This document shows positions 23,701-35,700 of a DNA stretch of 64,000 nucleotides, in pieces. How positions within the stretch are numbered: the stretch's first letter is position 1; every line of letters starts with the position of its first letter. The notes below the pieces were generated by a model. That model worked only from the letters and a program-made list of their open reading frames with translations. It was not told where the DNA came from and made no database searches. The translations under genes and the position numbers were made by a program. The stretch is from Aquila chrysaetos chrysaetos. Its lineage: Eukaryota > Chordata > Aves > Accipitriformes > Accipitridae. The stretch is from the NCBI RefSeq assembly GCF_900496995.4, contig NC_044004.1:56760224-56824223 (forward strand), in the 5' to 3' direction.

Positions 23701-26700
23701 TTAGCATTCTCAGAACAAGATGCATGGTCACTGAACAGCAACAGCAAATCAACTGATCCCATGGTTTGCAGCATCCTTGCAAGATATGCAAACAATTTTA
23801 TACATTATATACAGAAGCAAAGTTTATGCTCCAGAAGAAATGGTATTAAGGTTTTACATACATCCTTAAAACAAGCAGAGAAGTAAGTTTACCTTAATTT
23901 TCAAGGTTTTTTGCTTCAGGCTGTCATCAACCACCTGCTCTGCATTATCCACTGGGTTCACCTGAATAGACATATCATTCAGGTTTCTCTGCTCCAGTTG
24001 GTCTAGAGCAGATTCCAGTTTTGCATTTGTTTCAACACACTAAAATAAAAGCATACATATTTAAGTACCATTCAAGAAGAGAAGTTATTAATAACTTAGT
24101 TATGCAACTTGCAACACCAACCATCTCAGATTTTTTTTGCAATTCTGTCTTGAGCTGGTCCCGCTCAGACCTGACATCCTGGAGAAGTTTTTGTAGCTCA
24201 TCTTTTTCTCGATTAATTGATGAGATTTCTTCTTTAAGTTGGAAAGAGTGACTAGCTCTTTCAGCCAATAACTGCTCTTTTTCACGTGATACGCTATCTA
24301 GTGTCTCAGTTAACTGTTGAATCTACAATAAATAATGGAGAAGAAAAAAAAGAATTATGATTTGGTCCTGGTTTGTATAGTCCCCTATGAAGTACTCAAA
24401 TCAGTTGTGTCAAATACAATGAACACAATTTCCAATAACTCTAAAATTCACACTAACAGCAAGAGAAGTTAAAAAATAATTTTGGTGTTCTAGTCAGAAA
24501 TTAAGAAGAAGAGGAATAGCATGACACCCAGAGAACTCTACTTTAGTCAACTTTGGTCTTCAGTAAACCAAGAGGAAACAAACAAAAAGGCAGTCAACAT
24601 ATGTCCATATCACAAGAAAATGAAAAGAAATAGATTGCCCATCTGCTTAATGAATAGAACAGTAACACATTTGCTAATCTGAAGCAATCCTTAATTATAC
24701 TCTTTGACCTACAGACCAAGGAAGAGTTTGACAGGTGAAAAGCAAAGAAATGAAAACTGCAAAAAGACTGAGTGGGCAAGAGATAAGTGCAAGACTTTCT
24801 GAATAACAGATATAGTTTGAAAGTGTGCAAAGCACCACGGATTCCAAACCCACTTAGGGTCATAGTGTCCACACAGTACTTTTTGAAGGCTGAATAAATA
24901 CATGTACAATTACTGACTATTATATTAAGCCTGCATACGTTGGATAAATTGGTGTCCATTCTAATGGAATGACCAACCCAACTGGTTACGAGGCTGAGAT
25001 GAGGTGAGGATGTTATTCCTAAACATCAGTAAAGAAACTTGTACAAAATCCTTTGCCCATGTTCATGCTTGTTTAGCACCCATAAAAGCGACGCACTGAG
25101 AATTAAAAGTCAAGCAGGATTTGTCTTGAGCAAAAGTTTAGCACATCAGTGATAAAACATTGGAAGACACAATAGCTACCAAAACCAGAACTCCTCACCT
25201 TGTTTGTTAGGCTGTCCTCCAAAATCTCTGACTGCCTCTGAACCTTTAACAAATGTTCTTCCCTTTCTTCAGCTTTGATCTTCTCATTGCTGAGGAGTTC
25301 TTGTTGCCACTTCAATTCCTTTTCAGTTTCAAGAATCTGGAGTAAAAATAGAGCAGCTAATTTAAAATTAAGTCCTGAGATAGCATGCGAATCTACTGTT
25401 CACACACCAGGCCATTCAATAGCTCACTGCAGTCAAAATATTCAGCACAACCCCCCCCGCCCCTCCTTTGAGTACAAGAAATCTCAAGTTTTGTCTTTGA
25501 GAGTTTCTCCCTTCACTAAGCAAAGCCTGCCAACTAGCATATTGATAAATCCTTAGTAATGTAAAGAATTAGACAAAGTATGCTACAAACACATTTGGAC
25601 ATATTTTGTGCAAAGACTGTTTACACAGATGAGTAACACAAAGCAGAGATATAATTTGAGTAGGGTTCACATCAAGAACTCTCTGGAATTATTACTTACC
25701 ACAATTTTATGAGTTGGACTGTTCTCAGAGTGCAGTTAAATTATCTTTGATAATTTGTTATAGAACTAGCTTTCCTTTCACTAAACCTCTGAATTTCCAG
25801 TGAAGTTTTACAGCAAGAGAATTGATACTCAGAAACAGGTGAACTGGAAGATATTGGTAGCAAGAGTAAGAAGATTCTCCTCCCACCATAGATTTGCATT
25901 AACTACAGATACTTCAAGTGATTACTCAATGTCTGAACAAGGACAGCTGCCCAATGGATACCACCCAATTCACTTGTCTTCACTGTTAAGATATGCCTCA
26001 TCCAGAAGAGAAAGAAAAGTGTCAGAATTTGTCAGCTTCAGTTTCAAAACTCTGGAGCTTAACTGCAAAACATACCATTTCATCAAATTCATTAAAAAAA
26101 CGCCTGTTAAGTGCTTTGTAATGAAACCCATGTATTTTCTGGTTCCTCATTCATTCCTAAATAAAGCAGCCTCAGATAACGTTTTTGAAAGAATTTACAT
26201 GCATCTTTACCATTCCACAAGACAGAAGTTAAAGCATGCCAATATTCTTCAGTCTGGGTATATAACACTAATACTTCTAAGATATTTTTCAAGACAGCTT
26301 CAAGAATTAACCTTCTTCCTCTACCAAGCATTTATAGTTATTATACTTTAATCAGAGATAAAGCACCTTATCAGCACTCTCCTGTAGTTTAATCTCCAGT
26401 TTGTTCTTCCCTGCTTGAAGACCTTCCAGCATTTCCTGGAGGTGATCTCTCTCCTGTGCTAACAAGTCACACTGTTTCTCCAGCTGTTGAAGTTCACTGC
26501 TTTCACTCTCAATCTTTTCTTGGAGTTCTCCCAGCAGCTGGTGCCTTTCCTTAGTAACCAAATTTAAGTCCTCATTCAACTTGACTACCTATTAAAAAGT
26601 TTTATAAAAAAAGTATAAAATCAACACATAACTACTAGCAACAACTCCTCTTCTGTTGCTAAATTGTATTACCATGACATCATCTACTGGATCAAAAAAA

Positions 26701-29700
26701 CCCCAGTACAAGTTCTCATGGGTAAAATACCTGTTATTCTAAGGAGTCCCTGAGGGGACATCCTCTAAATTATTTCTAAGTCTCTTATTACTGTACTTGC
26801 CTTTTCTTTCAGTTTGTTTATTTCTTCATTTAGTTTTTCTTCAGTGTTTTGCAATTTCTCTTCTCCATGTGCTAGCATGTTCTTCTGGATATCAGCTTGC
26901 TCTTTCTGATGCCTTAGTTCTTCCTGTAGATTCTCCATTTCTGTCAGAACTTTTAAGGACTGCAGAACAAGGTATTACATGGATGTTCACTCAGTATGAC
27001 TAAGTTTTGCTTACCAGGAGTTAAGAATAAGTCAAAACATTTGAATTTCTAGGAGAGAACTATCAGAATAATCAGTCTTTTACTTATTAAAAACCCCCTC
27101 GGTTGTCACTCCCCCATGCCTAGTTTAAGAACTCCAAAGGAAGACAGTCTTTAGAAATAGTCTTTGTTGGTTAAAAAAAAAAAAAAAAGTAGGCAGAAGT
27201 AAAGAGGTGAGGAAAAAATGTTGTGTGTTGTGGGGGGAACAGATTATGCAGATGACTAAAAAAACCTCCCAAAACACATCACCATGAAAGATACCCTTAT
27301 TCTTGTGGCAACTGCCACAAATGACATGAACAGTTTGTCCAATTGTTTAGTAGCAAGATATAAATCTAAAATTAAAGATTTGATAATCTTAGTTTGCTGA
27401 TTTTAGTTTTTAAATTAGTTGGTCTAATACATACTTAGAAGAGATTGGTGGTTCTACCTGAGGTCTGCTAAAATTCATATGAAAGCTTTTACATTTCTTA
27501 AAATAATTTGCAGAGCTGCTCTTAGGAAAAAAAAGTATTTACCAGACTTCCTTGTAACTTTAGAAATTGTCAGCTTGATTTTTGTTAACCACACATCAGA
27601 ACAAATTTGTCTGAAATAGTGTGTCAACATAACCATACTTTCCGTGCAAATACTTGGAATACTGAACTCACTAATCTGCCAGAAAATAAGACATCAGGAA
27701 GGAGAAATAGGCTAGCTAATCAGTTTCTTTTCTGGGTTTATCTTTCTCTTCATCAGTCTAGAACGAGCTGAAGTGGTAGGAGAATTAGGCCCTTAGATAT
27801 CAGTAAACCTAGATTACCTCTACTGTTCTAAATGCAAAAGCATATAGATGAGAGATGTAACAGGAATTTGCAGAGTACTTGTCCAGCAGGTGGCAGACAA
27901 CTGTGCCTAAACTCAGAGCGGCACAGTGCCCAAAAGGGCAGGAAGGGGATAGGGGGAAGAAAAAATAAAGAGACAGATTCCAATATCCAGATTGGATTAG
28001 TAAACTGAATTTTTAGTTTACTGCTGCTATGAACAAGTGAAGGGAGAGGAAGAGATACTAAATAGCAGAAGGCTTCATGACTGAAATAATTCGGAGTGGT
28101 ACAACCTGCCTTTAAAACAGTTATTTAAGATTTTATACATACTCTCTCCTTGCTTTCCTGACAGTCAGCCTCTAGCTGATCTCTTTCTGCTTTACAAGTC
28201 TCTACTATTTGCTGCAGCTCATCTTTCTCCTGATTAAGTGAAGTGATTTTCTCAAGCTGCTGACGGATATGCTCATTCATTGTTCTTTCATTTTGTTCTT
28301 TCTCTGCCAGTAGCTTGCCATATTCAGAAGAGACATGAGTCAGGTTTTCAGTTACTTCAGTGAGCTGAAAGAACAAGTAAGAACAAATATTAATATTTCT
28401 AATGATCTCTAGCATGGATCGAATTAATTTGATAGCAAGTTTGGAAAAGAAGCCAGTAACATCCTAATTTATTAAGTTTTGTTGTCCCAGTAATCAGGTT
28501 CTGATTTAAGAAGAGTGTTATTGGATCATATTTCACAAGCACTATCTGTACATATGGGTTGTTATGAGGAAGATGTAACAATTTTGCTTAACTCAATCAA
28601 ATTTCAGTGCTTCTGTCTCACTGGTAGACAAAAGTGAATGTGTAAAAACCTACAGGCCATTATAACTCCATAGAAATTACTCCATTGCTGTATCCACAGC
28701 AGATAGGCTTGATTCTAACAAGCATTAATGTCTTCCAAAAGCCACAATAGCTTCAGACATGAAAATAAGTAGGTAAGAAATTTATAATAGTGCACCAAGT
28801 TAAAGAATGAGCTAAGCTGCCTTTTAGTTGCTCAAGTATCTTCAGTTACACAGTTAAAAGACATATTATTAGAATTTAAAAAGTTTTAAGACTTGGAAAA
28901 TGCACTGATGTCAAAGAGCAGTATCGATTCCAAGTAATAATCCATCACTCAGCACTAAGGCATGTTTAGTTATAAGTAAGGGTGTAGCTTGCAGGTCAAA
29001 TTCCATTTGATCATCTTTTCACTGCCTCTCTTTCTATGGAATTCTTTTGAGAAGCAGTATAGGGAAAAAAAAGAAGGGAAAAACTTTCAATTAAGTTTCA
29101 TTATTACATTTACTGAACCCTTACAAACTGAAGTCTGCAGAGGACATAGGTTGCCAATCCTGACAGAATGTTTAGTTTACTTGACAAAACTGCATCTGAC
29201 CTTCTGCTGCAGTTCATCAGTTGTTTCCTTCAATGCCTCTTGTGCTTTCAAGAGTTGATTTTCTTTCTCTGAGATGCTTGCTTTCAGCTCCACAATAGTC
29301 TCCTGATATTGTCCAAGAGAGTTATGAGCACATCTCAATTCTTCCTGCATCTCTGAATTCTTTGGACACAACACAGTTAAAGTACATTAAACCCTGAACA
29401 ACACTTCCAAAATTTAAGACAGAAGTTTAATACGGCTATTATCCTAAAGGAATAGGACTATTTTTCTTACCATGCTAACTGTCTCCTGTACAGTTTCTCT
29501 TAGCTGGTCTCTCTCATTTTGGAGATTCTCCAGTTGCATTTTAAGATTATCATCTCCTCTTTCTGTCAGAGTGCTCACTTCCTGACAGTCATGCAATTTT
29601 GGAATAAAATCTGTTGTCCCCATTTTTTCAGATTCTCTTTGACATTCATTGGCCTTCACTTCCTCCATTTCATGCAGTTTCCTTTGTGCCTGGCTTAGCT

Positions 29701-32700
29701 CTTCTCTCAGAACAAGTAATTCTTGCTCAATAGATTTTTCTTGAATCTGTGGTATCTATTTTATACAGAGATAGAAGTCAATACATTTGGGGAAGTAGCT
29801 TTATGAGAAACATATCTGACCTTTGACAGGTTGATTATGTAAAACAAACAGAAGCAATGTTTTAGAGACTTGTATTTTTTTTCAGAATAAGATGCGACTG
29901 AACTCAATATGCAATTCAAGTTTCTTGAAATAAGAGACATACAAGGTAAAATTTGAAGTGGCAACTTCTGAAACAAAGTACCAGAAGCAGAATTTCATGG
30001 CCATAGTTTAAGCCAGGGGACGACCAAACCAAACCAAAAAACCCAACAACCCCGCCCCCCCAATCAAACTACAGAGACCTTATCCATATTTCTAGCCTCA
30101 ACAGTAGATAGTAATGGTGTCAAGACAATAATTGTCTTGAAATTTGTCCACTCTCCCCACAAATATTAAAATATATGCATACTTTACATTTTTCAAAGTG
30201 TGTATACACACACACACTTTGTATATATTTTGTATGTATACATATAACCCATATGTGCAATCAGCATGTCCAATTACAGAAAATGTTGGCTACAATGTCC
30301 CTTTAACTACCAGGAAAAAAGTCAATTCTATCTATGCTTTGAAAAAGCACAACCACGCTTTCCACATGAGCAATTTTTAGCTTCAACTACTTATAGAATC
30401 ACATTTCTGTGCAGATCAACTCAGAACATCACCATCCTGTATCAAGTTAAAATTCTATTTACATAAAAGTGTTTGTCATATTCTACTACCGGTTGTCCAT
30501 GTAGAACAATGGGGTGGAATATGTTTCAAGTAAACAGTAGTAACCATGGTGTTTAATGGTCTGCAGTCAAGTAGCAGGACCCTTTTCTCCAGTTTGTTTT
30601 GCAAATTATTTTCACTTAAATGAAAGTTTAAATAAGCATCCTTTCCATTACAGCCTTAGCATAATTACCAAAGTTCCTTCCCCATAGTCTTCTGTTTTCA
30701 AATGTAAACTGTTCAGCTTATCCTGCAATGAATTGTTCTCCTGCATAAGGAAAAAGATTTGCTCCTTTTGCACCTGAAGCTGATCACTTTCTCTACAGTT
30801 ATTATTTTCTGATTTTTCCTCAGCAAGCTGGTCTCTCTCTGATGTGATGATTTTTATTTCTTCCGTCATTTGTGATATCTATTAAAAAACCATACAAAGA
30901 CAGTATTTCCATCAATTCAAAACCAAAATAAAATGCAAAAGTTTTGTTCACTCTGCTATAGTATTTTTAACATCAAACCACTGTAACCAAACTAGAAAAA
31001 CTCCGCAACTGAGTCTTTGGCCTTTGTCACCTGTTTTGTTCTAAATGCTAACCTTTTAGCAGCCTCTTCTGCAATATTGGCCCGATTTTTATCTGGAAAA
31101 AGTCTGAGAGAAAGAAGACAAACAAACACCTGTTGGATTATTTTTAGGCATCTGTTCTGAAACATGCAAATGCTGAATTGACACCACTGACTGACTGGGT
31201 CTGGCAGCTCATATACTTCAAGAAAAATTCTATCTCACATACTACAGATTCTCCCTTCAGAGAAAGTGTGCCACTGAAGCAACTGTGCAAGATACAATAT
31301 TCTCAGCACATTTCTTTGTCAGTTGTTGAACATACAGGCACAAAAACCAGTGGATCAGCCTTCTACTGTATGTTGGGCACTGAGCTGCCATTTACAACCA
31401 TGTGTTACACTTCTCACTGGGACCAAGTGTTATGAACCATTAGACTCATTCCTACCTCTAAGTAACCCTTATCCCTTCTTTCATTTGCCATCTAATGCCA
31501 CCACTCAAATTGACAACCACGGGGCACACTAGTTAAAGATTTATTAGAGTGTACATTACAGCTTGAAGCTCTACAGAAATAGATCAGCAACTGGTAAAGA
31601 CTTGGATCAGACAGTACTACTTTCTTGCCCACTTTCTACCAAAAGCTTAGAAATTTTCCAAGGACAAGGAGAAAAAAAACTATATGCAGAATAACTAGGC
31701 TTGTTTTCACAGCATTGGAAGACACATTAAAAGCATTTTTATTTTGAATTATTACATAACGTTTTACCCGTATTTCGAGTTCTTTAATGGTTTTCCCTAG
31801 TGCCTCTTCAACACACAGAATCTGAGATTCTTTTTCAGAAATATCTTCTTCCAACTTCTTGACAGTGTCTTGGGATTGCTTGAGAGCGCTCTGTGCATTT
31901 CTCAGTTCTTCATGTGCCAAAATGTTCTTCAGAATAAAAGAAAGAAAACCGATAGAAGAAAAATCGAGTATTTAATTAATAAGCACTCCTCAATTAAAAA
32001 AAAAAAAGCACCACACAAAACCCCACTCCCCTATATATTTCAATATAGTTTATAAGTGTTCTTACACTCCTCCCCTTAGCACATATGGTCCATTTCTATA
32101 AAGGCAGAATTCCTACCATTGAAACAGTGTCCTTTATATCCTCTTTGAGTTGGTCTGTCTCAGCTTGGAGAGACTCCTCTTTTTGCTTCAGGTAATCTCT
32201 TTCCTGGGTTAAAGTTTTTATTTCTTGCTGACATTCATTGAGCTGCTGAAGAACTGCCTGGATCTCTGAATCCTTGGCCTTCAGTCTCAACTCCATAATC
32301 TTTTCCTGCTCTTTTAATTGCTCCATTTCATGTAACTTTCGCTGAGTCTGAATAAAATCTTCTCTTACCTCAAGAAGTTGTTTATGCTCTGCTGTCTTTT
32401 CTTCCAGTTCTTTCATTTTGCTAGAGAGCTTTAGTTTGTAAAGGAAAAGGCCAAACACTTTCATTGTAATGCAAAACTGCATAATGTGTACATGTTCTCA
32501 CAGAAATCTTATATTAGCTTAGAAAAGGTGAGAAATGCTAGCTTTCAACAAGAGAACAAGAAGTTCATCATTTTCCTTTAAGTCACTGCTTATATTCTTG
32601 CCCACATTACATAAGCATTTGTTTACAGAACCTTCCTGTGGTTTCTCCTTAGCAACAAGTCTTACTAAAACATAACACCACACATGAAACTGTAGTCTAC

Positions 32701-35700
32701 CTTCACTCCTAATTTGGTAATTCCTATCAAATTCATAGCGGGAATATGACAGCCGTATCAGTGCCAAAAGCCTTGTCCAAAATATACATCTTTAGTTCTC
32801 TTTTCTTTTTTTTTTTTTTCCCTTTCTAGTTGCCAATTTATGCAGTACTCTTTGGTTTGAAAATCATCTGTTCTATACAGACTCCAGTTCCCAATGAGGA
32901 AACTTTGTTTCTATGACTTTAGATAGAGTAGGTCATAGCAGCATATTTTAAAAAATATTTGCATAATAAAGATACAACTTAAGAATGGGAAAAGAAGAAT
33001 TAATAGGTCAAGTACAGAAGGAGAACATACAACCCAGAGCAACATTATACATTTCTTTGCCTATGAAGAAATAGACTGTCAAGCCGCATAATCCTGCAAC
33101 CTTATACACCTGGCACAGAATAAGTAACATCCAGTCATGCTAGAGAAATTTCAATGATAGTGTTATTCAAGCCTTTAAGTCTACTTCTCAAAAAAAGGTA
33201 GGGTTTTTTTTTTTGTACTATAAATAAATTCCTCATGTCTTATCTATAAAAAGGAGCAAGCTGACACTGACCTCTAATTTCACTTCATCCAAAGTTGTTT
33301 TAGACTCTCGTGCTTCTTTAGATAAAATATCTATTTGGAGCTTCATTTGTTCATTGTTTTCCGATGCAGCTACATATTTTTGCTCTAGTTCTTCTTGGAG
33401 CTGTTTAAGTGCTACATATTCCTGATCAGACTTTACATATTTAAGTTGTGCATCTGCTAGATTGTCTTTTGATTTTCCAATTTCTTCACTCATATGTTTA
33501 AGTCTAATTTCATTATCAGCTACTTCAGAAAGCAGCTTTTCTCTTTCCAATTTTAGTAAGCGTAGTTCCTCACATTTTTCAAGAATCTGCCAACAGAAAA
33601 GCAATATTAATAGCAGTTTCTAAATCAGTATTTGTCATAGCTGCATAATAAAAGCCAAGTTCATATGCAGATATAGGAAATAAAGTACAGAGAAATACAC
33701 AGCATAGTACATTGGGTTTTGCTTTGTTCGGAGGGAGCTGTCTAGCAAACAATCCTTCAAAGGGAAGGAAGAGAGACAAGCCTTTCAAAACCTTGAAACC
33801 TCTTCCTCTAGTTCTTTAGATGGTCTTTAAATATTTCCTTTTTCCTATGTATGAGCTAGGACTGGACTGATACTCCTAGCTGTAACTCCTAAACAGAATA
33901 TTTAGATGTATCAATAGTTCCTTCATGATACAGAGTTTATAAAATTGTTAACATCTAATTAAGTTTTGTTCATTACTGGAAATAGACCATTGGAAGGGTT
34001 TGGAACTTTTTGCAAAGCATTCATAAGTTTGTGAGATTATTTGCCCTGGATAATTTTCACTGCACATGCCTAGTAGCAGGTATTTAAGGATGAAGAAACC
34101 TAGAAAGTGTTTGCAAACAAACCATTTAAGACACATTTATAGCAACCTTAGTCTACTAAGCCCTAACCTGCCAGGAAACAGAAAAGTTTCCTTACAAGTT
34201 TTCCAGAATTTGCAAGTTAAATCTCACTTCTCAAGCAGTGTTTCTGCTGAGAGGTCTTGAAATTTTCTCTTTGCCCAATTAGACAAAAATTCAGTTTTAG
34301 AACAGTAAACCAGGATCAAACACCATTACACATACACACAGAGTTATCAATAGTGACCATAGCAAATAGACAGGCAAACATTGGACCAGAAATTCCCGAT
34401 TAATTATAGTAGACTTTGTGATTAAACATGTGATCTTAAATTTATTCCTAGTTGCAAATATTAAATACCTGAGGAACAATAATTCAATGAACTTAGTTGT
34501 AAAATCTTAGGTCATTTGATTCAAGATAACCTTTGGCTTTAAAAATTCATATCCAATAGGCCTCCATTAATACATTACCAGTCAAGCACAATATAAAAAC
34601 AAGGAAGCAGTTAGATATTTTGTTGTTGTTGTTTACCTCTTTCTGCTGTATCTCAACAGTATTTGGTAGAGACTGAAATTCTGATAGCTCATTTACTTGT
34701 TGTTGTAGAAGTACATTCTCTTTCAATGCTTTTTCTAGTTCTCCTTTGAAGTCAGCTGCCTTTTTTTCCAGCTCCGCAAGAGACAGCAGATCTAGAGAAT
34801 TAACAAGTTTAGATTAATAAGACAGTGTGAGAAAAAAGTGTGTTTTAAATTAAGCAGAATATTTATAACGTATTCTGGATGTCATATCAGTATAATTCTA
34901 GAAAAGTATATTTTACAGTGGCCAACAATTAAAAGATGAAACTACTGGTCTGAATTTGGTCATCATTTGTTAGGTTGACATCTAATTTATTTTAGATTCT
35001 CCCTGACAGCCTTCATTAGCTTGACTGTCTGTGTGAAATAGAAAACATTCCGTAAGCTGCAGTTTTCCAAATGGTTCAAGAAAGTGCTAAAGCAGTTACT
35101 ATGTGCCAGCAGCACCAGAGAGTCTAATATTTTATATTGAAAGAAGGTCCAAGTATTCAAGAAAACAAGAGCTAAAGTCTTCCCTATCCCCCATCTTGGT
35201 TTAACCCCAGCCAGCAACTAAGCATCATGCAGCTGCTCACTCACTTCCCCCCCACCCAGTGGGAAGGGGGAAAGAATCGGGAAAAGTAAAACTTGTGGGT
35301 TGAGATAAGAACAGTTTAATAGAACAGAAAGGAAGAAACTAATAATGATAACAATAATAAAATGACAATAGTAATAATAAAAGGATTGGAATATACAAAT
35401 GATGCACAACGCAATTGCTCACCACCTGCTGATCAACGCCCAGTTAGTCCCCGAGCCACAGTCCCTCAGCCCCACTCCCCCCAGTTTCTATACTGGGCAT
35501 GACGTCACATGGTATGGAACACCCCTTTAGCCAGTTTGGGTCAGCTGCCCTGGCAGTGTCACCTCCCAACTTCTTGTGCCCCCTCCAGCCTTCTTGCTGG
35601 CTGGGCATGAGAAGCTGAAAAATCCTTGACTTTAGACTAAACATTACTTAGCAACAACTGAAAACATCAGTATGTTATCAACACTCTTCTCATAGCTAAC

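Noticed and set aside
25800..26351. 183-codon plus-strand open frame
   Set aside because: It lies in a CENPE intron, opposite to the gene. It has no recognisable domain, Kozak context or splice partners; AT-rich chance frame.
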